DNA of 64,000 nucleotides from Metaphire vulgaris (GCA_018105865.1 CM030833.1:13374381-13438380), one strand, 5' to 3'. Counted from the stretch's first letter, positions 33,663 to 42,511 are shown. Numbers and translations are program-made. Notes: generated from the letters alone by a model not told the origin.

Positions 33663-36063
33663 GAGATTGTATATTTCGCTAGATTCATTCCACTTTTTGG
33701 AATGAGACAGTCACCTTTAATAGACGGACGGACGGAGGGGCGGGGGCGTTGAGTGGATTGTCGAGGATTGTGATAGGTTCGTGAACAAACAGGGTGAAAG
33801 AGCAGGAGAGATAGGATCAAGTGAAGAGAGGAATGAGAAGAGGAGCTATATAGGCCTATATATGGCATATGGCCTATATGACATATGCATATGCCATATA
33901 GGCCATATATAGGCCATATATAGGCCATATATATGGCCATATATATGGCCTATATATATGGCATATATATATATATATATATATGGTCTATATACACTGT
34001 ATTAAGACATATACATTTGCATGAATATTCTCGAATTTTTTGACTTCAGGTGCATCGATACTAACGATACTTGGAGTTTCTATGACAATCGGAATCATTG
34101 TTCTGCTCATCGGTTTGTTCTACATGAGAAGGCGAGTGAACCTGTTGTACTGTGCAGAGCTGTCATTCTATTGGCTGAATATCTCATTTGCATTCGCACT
34201 TTCAAAAGTCCAATCTTATTGCACAGTCGTCTTCTCGTCGCTTTCCAACATTTCTCATTAGACGTATGCATATGCAGTTTGTCATTTCATCTATGGCATA
34301 CTCTCTTCTGCTTTGCACGCTTGTAACACTTCTAATTTTTATTGCTATCTTTAAAACCTTTAACAGTTTATAACAGCTATGCATTAGGTTGGCAACAGAG
34401 CCGTAGCTAGAGTTATTCGGCACCCGGGGCAGGGTATAGGCCTATCAATTTTCGCCCCTTACAGTCTAAAATTGGCGACAGCTTTTAACGGTTTTCTATG
34501 AGCCATGGATTGTGCGATCATTTCTTCAGGTCAGGTTTCGCACAGAGCCGGCGCGTGACTTTCGGGGGCCCCCTGCAATTTTTTACGCGCGCAACGCTTC
34601 AGAAGTGTCTTCACGAACAAAAAAGGTCATCCGTATATTGGTATATTTTTGCCTCTTCAAATGGCCCGACGAGCAAAAAACAAAACAAGTACTACTTAAG
34701 AATAAGAACAATGAAAACTCTTAAATATCCCAGGCCGGCGGGGCCCCTGCGGCCGGCGGGGCCCCTGCGGCCGGCGGGGCTCCTGCGGCCGGCGGGGTCC
34801 CCCTGCGAGCGCAGGCTTGGCAGGCCCCACGCGCCGGCTCTGGTTTCGCGTCTCCCGAATTTGTCGTCCTACACATTTTCCCATTTACCTTTCACCTCGG
34901 ATGTTTCCCTCTTGAATTTTTCGACAACTTCAGCTTTTCCTCTCAACTCCTTTCTCTCGTATTTCTCTTCAGAAATGCAGACGTTCTTCGCCGTCTTTGC
35001 ACTTCTCATTTAGATATGGAACTACTTGTTCTTATATTCTATGGATGTTGCCTACAGCTTAAAGTTCTATTCTCGAAAAATCTCTAGATTAATAAGGCGA
35101 TACCTGGAAATTTGATATAGCCTTCTGGCCTAATCTATAGCCTACTTCTATGGACTTCTAAGTTGCATTAATGTACCTTCCGAGTGGATTTTTAATATCG
35201 TCATCTTCTGATCGTCATTGACAGGTCAATGGTGTTGTCAAAAGCGCATTTGGCTTCGGCTTTTTTAGCCACGGTACGGCGCTATATAAGCTGTCTAATT
35301 AATTTTTAATAATTATTATTAGCATTGGCTCTATTCTAATTATTACATTCTTGTTTGGTCGAATTTCTCTCATACTCTAGTCTGGTCGACTATTAAAGAT
35401 TTTCCAGTCTTCTATTTTATGAAAATATTCTCCTTTTCCTCTTTAATAGTTGTTACCTCTTGAGTTGAACCAAACTGGAATTGCTGTTTTTTGCCGTTTA
35501 GCAAGCGAATTGGAAGCGTCATTGGTCAGGAGCTGGCGATGCGCGATCTGAAGCCGTTGAACGCAGCGACCGCAGTCTACGACACGACGGTCGTCTACGC
35601 CAGAAACAAGGCCTTCGAACCCGTCAAAGTCAACATCGTCCGTCCACCGGGTGCAAAAGGCACAGGCGGCTGCGGAGCCGTCGCCGCCGCCGCCGCCGCG
35701 GACCCTTGCACCGAGTACGAGTACATGTGGGACTGTCCTTCCGGCGTCGCCGCCGCCGCTGCGGGGCCACCCCCACGCGGCGTCCAGCCGACGACGACGA
35801 CGATGGCGAAGCGCATCGACAACAGTCCGGATCTCCTGAAGATCACTTCTTCCTGCGCCGCCACCAGTCCCCCCTCCTCCTCCTCCTCCTCCTCCTACTT
35901 CCGCCGCCGCCGTCGTCGTCCTGTCCTCCGCTTCCTCCTCTTCGGATCATCGGGGCCCGTCGGCGACTCGGGCGGTGACGCTCCCAAAGAAGGAAATGGG
36001 ACGCAGATTCGAGAGACAGACGGGGACTTTGGGGAGAGGATCTCGCAACGACGCAACGATTAG
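24527..36063 (+). CDS. SUEL lectin-CUB-sushi single-pass membrane protein (gene model)
   Basis: Model joins exons 24527-24587 (tentative), 25154-25438, 25828-26220, 32804-32974, 34050-34131 and 35502-36063; total 1554 nt, 517 residues plus stop. Order: signal peptide (tentative), SUEL-type lectin, CUB, sushi/CCP, one transmembrane helix, then a cytoplasmic tail of about 190 residues. Junctions between the extracellular modules are all phase 1, as expected for shuffled modules. The junction from transmembrane exon to tail is phase 2 on both sides if a GC donor is used. By family knowledge SUEL domains bind galactose or rhamnose, and CUB and sushi modules mediate protein contacts, so a cell-surface recognition or adhesion role is likely. 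The ligand is unknown. I do not recognise a named orthologue. Further symmetrical phase-1 exons could hide in the 6.6-kb intron. The gene is very likely real; the first exon is uncertain. Confidence 0.86.
25154..25438 (+). CDS. Exon: SUEL-type lectin domain
   Basis: Acceptor TTCGGTTGCAG|AC and donor AGAG|GTGCGG, phase 1 to phase 1, 285 nt encoding about 95 residues, one complete SUEL/Gal_lectin domain. Visible hallmarks: an early Cys pair (YC...ASC), the conserved A-x-YGR segment, many cysteines at family-like spacing, and the closing block KPC...SYLDVNYTC, which matches the usual end of the domain. The domain is known from sea-urchin egg lectin, fish rhamnose-binding lectins, latrophilins and EVA-1 proteins. 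It should sit at the extracellular N-terminus. Confidence 0.94.
25624..25703. mobile_element. Short TTAA-flanked palindromic element
   Basis: 80 bp from TTAACCCCTTAACCGTG to CAGTTAAGGGGTTAA, in the intron between the lectin and CUB exons. TTAA ends suggest piggyBac- or Kolobok-type mobilisation. Confidence 0.55.
25828..26220 (+). CDS. Exon: CUB domain
   Basis: Acceptor CTCTTTATAG|TT joins the lectin exon in phase 1 (junction Val). Donor ACGAAG|GTACCT leaves phase 1. The 131 encoded residues carry four cysteines (GDGC, RACG, TTTCDL, NICGSG), an INLTL-like beta strand after a GQR turn, and a C-terminal strand ending FLISYEG. These together are typical of a CUB domain. N-glycosylation sequons NLT and NST are present, fitting an extracellular location. 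Confidence 0.9.
26976..27275. mobile_element. MITE, TIR CAGTGTCTATTCTAG, 9-bp TSD
   Basis: Ends CAGTGTCTATTCTAG and CTAGAATAAACACTG. Identical nine-base flanks GTAGACTGG. Two motif copies (GACAAGCAAAAAGGCC, GACAAGCAAAAAAGTCATC) inside. Located in the large lectin-gene intron. Confidence 0.88.
27276..28691. repeat. Intron sequence with (GGGC)n at 27838-27882
   Basis: The GGGC array is about ten units and G-quadruplex-prone. The rest of this part of the lectin-gene intron shows nothing I can name. Confidence 0.6.
28692..28863. mobile_element. MITE, TIR CAGGGATATTTCTA, perfect TSD
   Basis: Identical flanks ATAATCAC (28684-28691, 28864-28871). Ends CAGGGATATTTCTA and TAAAAATATCCCTG. Internal direct repeat containing GTGTCGACCTCAAATTGGGA. 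Confidence 0.92.
28872..30303. other. Intron sequence with one probable MITE (29699-29912)
   Basis: The segment 29699-29912 begins with TGGGCGCCCGCACATTGGGG and ends CTGTGGGCGCCCACG, with TTGCCCCTCCTGGAAAAT-like direct repeats. The TSD is unclear. Otherwise featureless. Confidence 0.45.
30312..32355. mobile_element. 2.04-kb hAT-like transposon with perfect 8-bp TSD
   Basis: Identical flanks AAAATAAC at 30304-30311 and 32356-32363. Ends CAGGGCTTTTTTGT and ACAAAAAAGCATTG pair at 12 of 14. Subterminal GACGGTACGCGCCGG near the left and CCGTGAGTACCGGC near the right. It encloses the coding relic at 31080-32018. It lies in the CUB-to-sushi intron of the lectin gene. Confidence 0.9.
31080..32018 (+). 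pseudogene. Relic of a transposon-linked protein of unknown function (FHQDIK-type)
   Basis: Broken + strand frames carry a recognisable set of blocks. These are 'FGVPMVWREP..DDCYFCLVN', 'YPNLPSALRPV', 'LLGSRLKEKNL', 'NMSVKLHFF' (here with one change), and 'MSEEQGECFHQDIKTMERRYQGRW' ending 'MADYCWCL'. I remember these blocks from repetitive hypothetical proteins of many invertebrates. They are not a known catalytic domain. Stops, frameshifts and loss of the middle make this copy dead. Its position between hAT-like ends suggests the family is carried by such elements. Confidence 0.7.
32364..32803. other. Intron sequence, nothing identified
   Basis: AT-rich DNA leading to the sushi-exon acceptor. 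Confidence 0.5.
32804..32974 (+). CDS. Exon: sushi (CCP/SCR) domain
   Basis: Acceptor TTTTGTGCACAG|CC and donor GCACAG|GTAGTC, phase 1 to phase 1, 171 nt. The 57 residues contain the four sushi cysteines (VGCPDF, VGCLAS, VICDG, GNCS) and the conserved Trp in NRWDGTPGNC. One complete module is encoded by one exon, as is usual. It sits between the CUB domain and the membrane helix and may act as a spacer or binding module. Confidence 0.9.
32996..33243. repeat. (TCTG)n at 32996-33031 and (TC)n at 33211-33243
   Basis: Tetranucleotide array just after the sushi-exon donor, and a CT dinucleotide array 180 bp later. Confidence 0.92.
33348..33457 (-). mobile_element. LINE 3' tail (minus) with (ATT)n
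   Basis: GGTTCTCACACAGGGCAGAC then CCTGCTGAACCACTCTATAA and ACCTTG, complement of 46061-46104, directly followed by about 55 bp of ATT. Confidence 0.78.
33582..33662. repeat. (TTA)n microsatellite
   Basis: About 80 bp of TTA. Confidence 0.95.
33843..33988. repeat. TATAGGCC/ATATGGCC palindromic satellite
   Basis: Interlaced self-complementary units (TATAGGCCTATA, CATATGGCCTATATG, CCATATATAGG) ending in a TA run. It can fold on itself over its whole length. Confidence 0.85.
34050..34131 (+). CDS. Exon: transmembrane helix, with GC donor
   Basis: Acceptor TTTGACTTCAG|GT continues phase 1. It encodes GAS followed by a hydrophobic stretch (ILTILGVSMTIGIIVLLIGL) and then YMR. The only end that fits the phase-2 acceptor of the next exon is AAG|GCGAGT, a GC donor. 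The GT alternative 4 bases later (CGA|GTGAAC) would end in phase 0 and break the frame. With the GC donor the junction codon is AGC and the basic cluster R-S-K-R follows the helix, as expected for the cytoplasmic side of a type-I protein. Confidence 0.85.
34543..34842. mobile_element. MITE, TIR CAGAGCCGGCGCGTG
   Basis: Perfect inverted ends CAGAGCCGGCGCGTG / CACGCGCCGGCTCTG; flanks GTTTCGCA / GTTTCGCG (7/8). It holds AACAAAAAAGGTCATCC, a GACGAGCAAAAAAC copy, and four 18-bp units GGCCGGCGGGGCCCCTGC at about 34732-34800. In the intron before the cytoplasmic-tail exon. Confidence 0.9.
34843..35501. other. Last intron of the lectin gene, remainder
   Basis: AT-rich; no element ends or extra exon seen. 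Confidence 0.5.
35502..36063 (+). CDS. Last coding exon: cytoplasmic tail
   Basis: Acceptor TTTTTTGCCGTTTAG|C, phase 2; open to TAG at 36061-36063. It begins with a conserved-looking juxtamembrane block (KRIGSVIGQELAMRDLKPLN, then a YDTTVVYARNK segment with two tyrosines). Two poly-Ala runs follow, then YEYMWDC, a Ser run, an Arg run and an acidic polar end. Tyrosine motifs suggest possible phosphorylation or endocytic sorting (inference). Poly-Ala and poly-Ser arise from GCC and TCC triplet tracts that may vary in length between individuals. Confidence 0.8.
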
Positions 36064-36239
36064 GAAGGCGGCGGAGGCGGCTTTCAATCGCCCCACGACC
36101 TCACCGCGTCTTGGTCACCGGTCGACGGAGCCGAGGAAGCCTCCGCCGCCCCCTCTTCACCTCTGTTCGGCGGTGGACAGGAAGACGAGCGCAGATAGAG
36201 ACGACTTGAACGACGTACGGGTGGGTTGTCCCTTGAGAG

Positions 36240-36755
36240 CGGATGAAGCGATGAGGAAAAAGGCAATACCCTTGCCAGATGCTCCACCTCCGATTTCGAT
36301 CAGACAAAAATGCACTAAATAAATTGGCAGTGAAACAAGCGATGAATTGCTAGCAGCGCCTCCTTTGAAATCTAAGTCAGCTTTATTGTTCCAGTCAAGT
36401 AACTCGTAGCAGAGATGCGGATGAAAATTTTTAGTACTTGTACGATGAGGAAAAATGCAATACTTTGTACTTGTACAGATGCTCCACCTCTGATTTCGAT
36501 CAGACAAAAACTGATGCACTAAATAAATTGGCAGTGAAACAAGTGCAACTAGCTGTGATGATATTTAGATGAATTTTATTCGTTGCCGGACAAACTGTCC
36601 GAGAACAAAATGTCACGGATAAAATGTCATGTAGAAAATGTCATGGGGACAAAATGTCAGCGGAAAAAATGTCAATGTCAAAAATGTTGTACTAATACTT
36701 GGAGGCCAGGAAATCTAAGTCAGCTTTATTGTTCCAGTCAAGTAACTCGTAGTGG
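36240..36755. repeat. Direct repeats after the lectin stop codon, and an AAAATGTC array
   Basis: A unit including GATGCTCCACCTC and GATTTCGATCAGACAAAAA occurs at about 36240-36342 and 36441-36541. AATCTAAGTCAGCTTTATTG with the next 25 bases occurs at 36366-36410 and 36711-36755. Between them (36590-36690) AAAATGTC recurs about six times in loosely spaced copies. This looks like transposon-derived 3' UTR or downstream DNA. Confidence 0.75.
36318..36323 (+). terminator. Candidate polyadenylation signal, lectin gene
   Basis: AATAAA 255 bp after the lectin stop codon, within a directly repeated segment. A second copy lies about 200 bp further on in the repeat. Position is reasonable but unproven. 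Confidence 0.25.
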
Positions 36756-38170
36756 TGGTGTCGTGGCAATAAGAGGTAAACCTTCGGCGGGGGTTGATTG
36801 GAATATTAGGCCTACTGTTAGGTTCCGGATTTTTGTTAGCCTACAGATGTCTTTTATAAAATTTCATAATGATACGAGGTGAGATTTAAATTTTTCAAAA
36901 AATAATATTTTCCTAATCTACTAATTTGAAAATTACAAAAAAGTCCTATGGATCTTGTAGGCCTACATTTTCTACGCATTTTCTAGAATGGCCAATTCAA
37001 TAGCTGGATATTCAGAAAGTCTTTTGAAAATTATCTTGAATCACTTGAATTCTTGAATGCAGAAGTCAATTTTTTAAAACGCAAACGTAATTAGGGTCTA
37101 GCATGCCATTAGGTGCGATATAGAAGAAGTTTTTGAAATCGAGGAGCGAAATAGTCTGATACGGGTTGTGAATACAGGAAACGAATGCCACTGTGGCGAC
37201 AGAGAGTCATAAAAGGTCGATAATAAAGCAGCAGGTTCAAATCCCGTCGCTTGATCACGTGACGCGGTTCATACGAAACAGCCACCGAACGACCGGATTA
37301 ATCACTATTAAAGCACGGAATGGCACCATACTTCCAGATGAGAGAAAGAGAACATAATTAGACTGGCCCCTCCTTAATTCAAAGGGTCGTCGTCTTTTCT
37401 ACACTGGGGCGCCATCTACCGCCTAAACATGTGACAATTATGCATCAAGTTGGCTCGCCAGCCCTGCATAGCAAGTGTCATTGCGCTGGTAATGTTATCG
37501 TTCAGATACAGACTACTGTCATCTGTCCGTACGACGCTGACGTTGTGCGTTTTTTCATACTAGACGACCCATGCTATCGGCTATAAGGCTTTAATTATAT
37601 CATTAATTCGCTGCGTCTTATATTCAGTAAGGTGCGATTTATATGCATTAAAATACGGTCGCTTGGAAACATGGATTCATGGAAATATGGATTCGTGGTT
37701 AAGCTATACGTCTGAACCAATTTGAAAGTAGTGCTATCGCTGTTCACCAGATTGTCATAATCTATAACTGCAATTGTAGACATCGTAGCAATTGTTGTCT
37801 TACCATTTTATATAGGCTATGAATGTTTGTTGTGAATTGTTCCAAGCCCACAATGATTTCGAATTCAAATTGCATTAAGAAATTGCAAATAGATCCTATG
37901 AAAATCATTGTATATTGAAAAGATTGCGGAGGCCCATAATGAAGGACCAATTAAGGTACAATCTAAAGAATTATTCAGACGCTTGAAACTAATTCAAGTT
38001 CTCTGCAGAGTGTGTCTTCTGTTAGCTGTCATGCGCTCCTTCCTTTTGCATCTTTCCATAACCTTTTCCGATTTTCCCTACTTTCTCCCAAGAATCCGTG
38101 GCTCCACAAAAGCAACTCTACTAAAGCATATATCCTTCCATAGGCGTAAACTCCTATCAGGTCGCAAGGC
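36756..38170. other. No recognisable gene
   Basis: AT-rich intergenic DNA with two TAGGCCTA palindromes. A GGTTCAAATCCC box near 37235 is discussed among the rejected items. Confidence 0.5.
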
Positions 38171-38174
38171 TCGG

Positions 38175-38725
38175 GCAGAGCCGTAGCTATGTGGGCGTGA
38201 TAAGGGTTGCCAGAAACAGTGGCGGTTCCAGGATTTCTTGGTGGGGGATTAAATGAATTCATAGGAAGTTGGTGGGGTGTTGAAAAGAGAGGGAAAAATC
38301 AATAAGCTTTGCCGAAAAAGAAGGCTGGCAGGCAAAAATTCAATATTTTCAGAATTTTACTAGGCTTTTACCGAAAATAGGCTGACATGTAAGCACAAAA
38401 GGTCACTCGCAGTTTTCCCCGTCATTTTACTTGACTTTTACCGAAAAATAGTTTGACAAGCAAAAAAATCCGGTGGGGGATGCATCGCCACTCATCCCCC
38501 ACGTGGAGCCGTCACTGACCAGAAACCATAGTTATAACAAGTTAAACGCCCGTCGAAGGGAGACCTACTGCCAGTATATGATAAACAAAAAATGGTCATC
38601 ACCCGCGTCCTGCACTACTTTACTCCTCCAACGTCGTGAAAGTGTGATAAGCATCACCAGTTTTTAAACTGTTGAGAGCGAAAAATTTACACTTTGCCCC
38701 GGGCGCCAAATACTCTAGTTAGGGT
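38175..38725. mobile_element. Degraded element CAGAGCCGTAGCTA, split by a MITE
   Basis: Left CAGAGCCGTAGCTATG; the right part has CCCCGGGCGCCAAATACTCT and AGTTAG, whose complement resembles the debris at 34398-34432 (CAGAGCCGTAGCTAGAGTTA, CACCCGGGG). The MITE at 38217-38517 interrupts it. Confidence 0.6.
38217..38517. mobile_element. MITE, TIR CAGTGGCGGTTCC
   Basis: Ends CAGTGGCGGTTCC and GGAGCCGTCACTG; flanks GCCAGAAA / ACCAGAAA (7/8). Longer, diverged member of the 7112/9095 family with two motif copies. Confidence 0.82.
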
Positions 38726-39894
38726 TCTGGGCTCGGGCCCAGGCAATCCCCTCACGTTTTGAAAAGCTAGGCTAAGGAAGGGAAATGATATAGGCCTAGG
38801 GTCGGGCCTCCGCTTTTTCATCCAAGTTCAAGCCTTTGGTTCTTTCCGCTCTTTATCTGGTTCACTTCTCAGTAGTTCTCCCCTCGCACTAGGCCTAAAC
38901 GCCTTCTTATCAACTGTTGTCTTTTTTTAATCTCATAAGGACCTAAGCGAATCATTTGGATAATAGAAACGCGAGTGATTGTACTGTACGTCTAGTGAAT
39001 TTAAAGTGCATGCTACTCTTTTCGTAACAGTGGAAAGCTGAACTCTTCGATGTATACGAAGCTTCCTTTCCAATGTCATTACGCCGTGAATAATACTGTT
39101 TCAGTCTGTTATATAGCGCTGTCGTCGAACGAACAATATTCTGCTGAACATGAACAGCATTTAAATTCCTTGTCCGTTCTCAACTTCTCGTAAACAACGG
39201 GTCTTAGAGTCTAATTTATGCCGACTACTTTGTACTGTGCGTCGAACGCTTGAAATTTTCCACTTGTGACCGATTTGCCAATTTTGAAACAATTGTTCAA
39301 TCGTTTTAGTAGCGTTATAGTTCAGCGTTACAAATGCTCTGTAAATGCAGTCGATGTCTGCTAGCAAACTTATTGACTGACGCATAAATTCAGTAGTCAA
39401 CTTGCAAGGCGTTGTGCAGCTGTTCTCGTTAACACGCCGATGTTAAATAGCAATGAGATGCATGCGGCTTGCTGCTTGGACGGGAATTAAACTGTCCTGG
39501 TATCCAGTCGTGCTGCCCGGTGGCGTAGCCAGAGTTATTGAAAATGTGGGCACATCACGTATGCATGCGAACTTCGTCTGATCCGATTCAGGGACCTGGG
39601 GGAGTGTCGTGGGCTCCTCAACGGGGTCTGGGTGGGCAGAGCCTCAAGCCCTCAACTATTAAAGAATTTACGGTAATATTTAGGGCTACGGATATTAACG
39701 ATTAATTACTCGATTAAGCGTTAACATTTTTTAATCTATTAAATTTTCTTTAATTCGTGTATTAATTGCCAATTACAAAAATTGTCATACTCTCAACGAA
39801 TGACGAATTGACGATAGGCATTACACGGTTGTTCACTCAGTATGTATTTATTCCAAGAAGATTTAATCATAATCTTGTTTTGAATCAAATAAGG
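38726..39894. other. No recognisable gene
   Basis: Two TAGGCCTA palindromes and a fragment CGGTGGCGTAGCCAGAGTTA (about 39529) that looks like another MITE end. Confidence 0.45.
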
Positions 39895-40167
39895 CAGGGG
39901 TGGCCAACCTTCTGTGACACGGGGGTCACTTTAAACTTTGTTCACTATGCGGAGAGCGGCGTGTTTTTTCATTTTCTACATCGTTTTCAGCAATAGTGGC
40001 AATCATTGCATTCAAGTGACAGTAGTAATTATATAATTGATGGCAGATGCACTCTAACAGCGATTTAAGAGTAGGCCTATAAGTTAGGACCTATACTATT
40101 GCAAAATTAAGAACAGTTGCTAAAAGTCTTACCCATAGCTTAATTAGGATTTATAATTTTATTATAA

Positions 40168-40830
40168 TCAAACTTCTGATGAAATTATTAATGTGATGAC
40201 AAGATCGTCTATGATTTCAAAGTTTTCATTCGCCCCTCTTATAAATATCAGCAATTGTGCTGTGTCTGATGCGTCAGTGCTCTCATCAAGAGCAGCAGAA
40301 TACCAGATAAAGTTTTCCGAAGATGTTATAAGCTGACTGAGATTGCTTGCTATTTCTTCAACACGTGTTACCAGGGCCACCTTAACCATTGGGCGGTTTA
40401 GGCACTGCCTAGGGGCAAAAAATTTTGTAGGGGCGAAATAAAACGGTGATGAAATTTTTATTTATTTATGAACGAATAACGTTTTTTTGCTCGTCAGACT
40501 TTCGGGGAGCCGACAAGCTTTTTTTGCTCGTCAGACTTTTTCCGTAGGGCCTATGTGATGTGAATGGGCGAAAATTTCCGAAAATGAAAATCTGCCTAAG
40601 GCGCCCAAAATTCTAAAGATGGCCCTGCGTGTTACTGTCTGTTTCGATAAACTAACTGCACTTAAATAGCTCCTTCTCCGGGCAGACGTGTCCAGCCACT
40701 TTCATCATGCAGCTTTTAACAAATTCACCATCTGTAGAATGGTTTTCTTTGCTTAACAATAGCTACTGCTACTTCAATTACCGTGAAACCTTCTAAAAGA
40801 TATTTTGTTGAGCCGCAAGTTTCTTTATGA
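40168..40830 (-). pseudogene. hAT (GTF2IRD2/ZBED-like) transposase relic
   Basis: Minus-strand blocks 'SKENHSTDGEFVKSCMMKVA', then 'CPEKELF', and after the MITE at 40372-40627 'RVEEIASNLSQL' and 'SAALDESTDASDTAQLLIFI'. The LDEST-D-S-DTAQLLIFIRG block is diagnostic of GTF2IRD2-type hAT transposases. Stops and the insertion make it non-functional. Confidence 0.85.
40372..40627. mobile_element. MITE inside the hAT transposase relic, perfect TSD
   Basis: Identical flanks CGTGTTAC (40364-40371, 40628-40635). Ends CAGGGCCACCTTAA and AAAGATGGCCCTG. Two copies of TTTTTTTGCTCGTCAGAC inside. Confidence 0.94.
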
Positions 40831-40892
40831 GAGATGCTAGTTTTCCCCCTCAATCTTGCCAAAATCATCTTTACGACGATCGAGATTCGTAA

Positions 40893-41590
40893 GGGACTGT
40901 CCATTAATTACAACAATTTAGGGCGGTTGAAAAAGTTTGAGTTATTGACAGGGGAGGGGGGTCAAGCAGTGGCGTCATTTTACACTTTTCTTGGGGGCGA
41001 GAAAATTTTTTTTGCAATTTTTTGTTATTTTTCGACCTGACGAGTTTGAATTTCCCAAAAAGTTGACGACCTTTTTTTGCTTGTCAGTCCTTTTTACAGT
41101 TAGTTACTTCAGATTTTGCTCGACATCAAGCACATAACACAAACATGCCCCCCCCCCAATTCCAAATGACGTCCCTGTTTTTTTGCACATTGATACATTA
41201 TAAATTAATATTTTCATTTCCTTGGGGGGGGGGGGCACGGCCCCCCAAATGACGCCTCTGGGGTCAAGAGAAGTTGACGTCAACAATTTCACTTTTTACA
41301 AATAATCAAAACATATAGGAAATTTCATGGAATACTACTTATTGCAATGGAAAAAAGCATGGCAAAAAAGGTCATCACCACATTTTGACATTCGATGAGC
41401 AAAAAAGGGAAAATGGTAAAAATGATCATCACCACAAAAAATAATAACCTTGTTATTGGGACCTGTCATTGATTTTGGGGAGGGGTCAAAAGTTTTTGAC
41501 ATAATTATAGGGGAACTGATAGTTGACAGTTGTTGGCAAGGGGTGTCAAAAATTGCCTAAAAATTGTTGACATAATTAATGGACAGCCCC
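40893..41590. mobile_element. Element with GGG(A/G)CTGTCCATTAATTA termini, 3-bp TSD
   Basis: Left GGGACTGTCCATTAATTAC; right complement GGGGCTGTCCATTAATTATG. Flanked by TAA on both sides. Contains the MITE at 40967-41260 and two internal copies of a GACATAATTA-type segment. Confidence 0.78.
40967..41260. mobile_element. Nested MITE, TIR CAGTGGCGTCATTT, perfect TSD
   Basis: Identical flanks GGGTCAAG (40959-40966, 41261-41268). Ends CAGTGGCGTCATTT and AAATGACGCCTCTG. Contains GACGACCTTTTTTTGCTTGT. Confidence 0.93.
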
Positions 41591-41599
41591 TAATGACAC

Positions 41600-42511
41600 T
41601 TCAAGTTATAATCCTTCAGCAGCAACCGTAGAAGTGTGCAGCGGGCCAGGGCAGAATGTTGGAAAATTGTAAAATAATAATGGTGCTGTATTAATTGTTA
41701 ATTATAAGTTGAATGAGGCCTACATCTCTTCAATGAAGTTAAGCATGAAATAGTGATACAGATTGCAAAATCATGTACTTATGAAGAACCGTAGTCAATA
41801 TTATACTGTATACTAGAGTATAATATAAAATACTAGTAGGCATATATATAAATGCATAGGCTAATTTAAAATGAAAAGTGTGCATTTCGGCTGCAGTGTG
41901 CCGTTGACTGTTTCTTGTGCCGTGGCTGGAAAAAGTGTGGGAAGCACTGCACTAGATAAATCTAAAAATAAAGGGCTTACAAGCAGGCAACACAAATGGG
42001 TAATTAGTCACAGTAATCAAGGCAGGCCTAAATATAAATGGTGTCTTTGAGGCAAGTTAACTCTTGTGCATACATTCGGCCAGGGATTAATTTAGGATTG
42101 TGTAGGTACTGTTCCAAATGTCCTGGGGCCCTGCCACGCTACCCGTCCCTCCCTATCCAGTGCCGGGGGGGGGAGAGAGGAGAGCAAGAAAGATCTACCA
42201 AAAATTGTCATACTCACTCAATGATCTACCAAAAAAAAGTTCCTCAGCTACAGTGGTGCACTTAACTTTAGAAAAATCGTGACAAGCAAAAAGTTCCTCA
42301 GCTAGTATGTGGGGCAACTGTGATAAACAAAAAAGTTCCTCAGCTACTGTATGGGGGCCCCTAGCTAATGTGGGAAGGCCCTGTTCATGGATGGAACATG
42401 TTGAGCATGCCTAAATATGCCACTGCATTCAGCATGCTAGATGGAAAATGCATGCTTACTGGGAAAGTTGAGAGGGCATGTTGTCATCCATCAAACATTA
42501 AAATGCATATA
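41600..42511. other. Transposon debris with three motif copies
   Basis: At about 42180-42350 GATCTACCAAAAAAAAGTTC, GACAAGCAAAAAGTTCCTC and GATAAACAAAAAAGTTCCTC recur, each followed by AGCTA and a short spacer. No gene. Confidence 0.45.

Larger units (their letters stand above)
39895..41956 (-). mobile_element. hAT-like transposon remnant with nested insertions
   Basis: Left end CAGGGGTGGCCAACCTTCTG; right end, as complement, CAGTGCTTCCCACACTTTTT. Both are hAT-style, but the flanks do not give a clear TSD, so the limits are provisional. It contains a transposase relic on the minus strand and three inserted elements. Confidence 0.6.

Noticed and set aside
34136..34141. GT donor CGA|GTGAAC for the transmembrane exon
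   Set aside because: Ends in phase 0, incompatible with the phase-2 acceptor at 35502; the GC donor four bases earlier fits.
36590..36695. CRISPR-like spaced repeats
   Set aside because: Irregular spacing, very short repeat, eukaryotic context, no cas genes.
37190..37255. tRNA-like sequence with B box GGTTCAAATCCC and a 6-bp terminal pairing
   Set aside because: Only about 60 nt between the paired ends, with no convincing anticodon arm; at best a degenerate SINE fragment.
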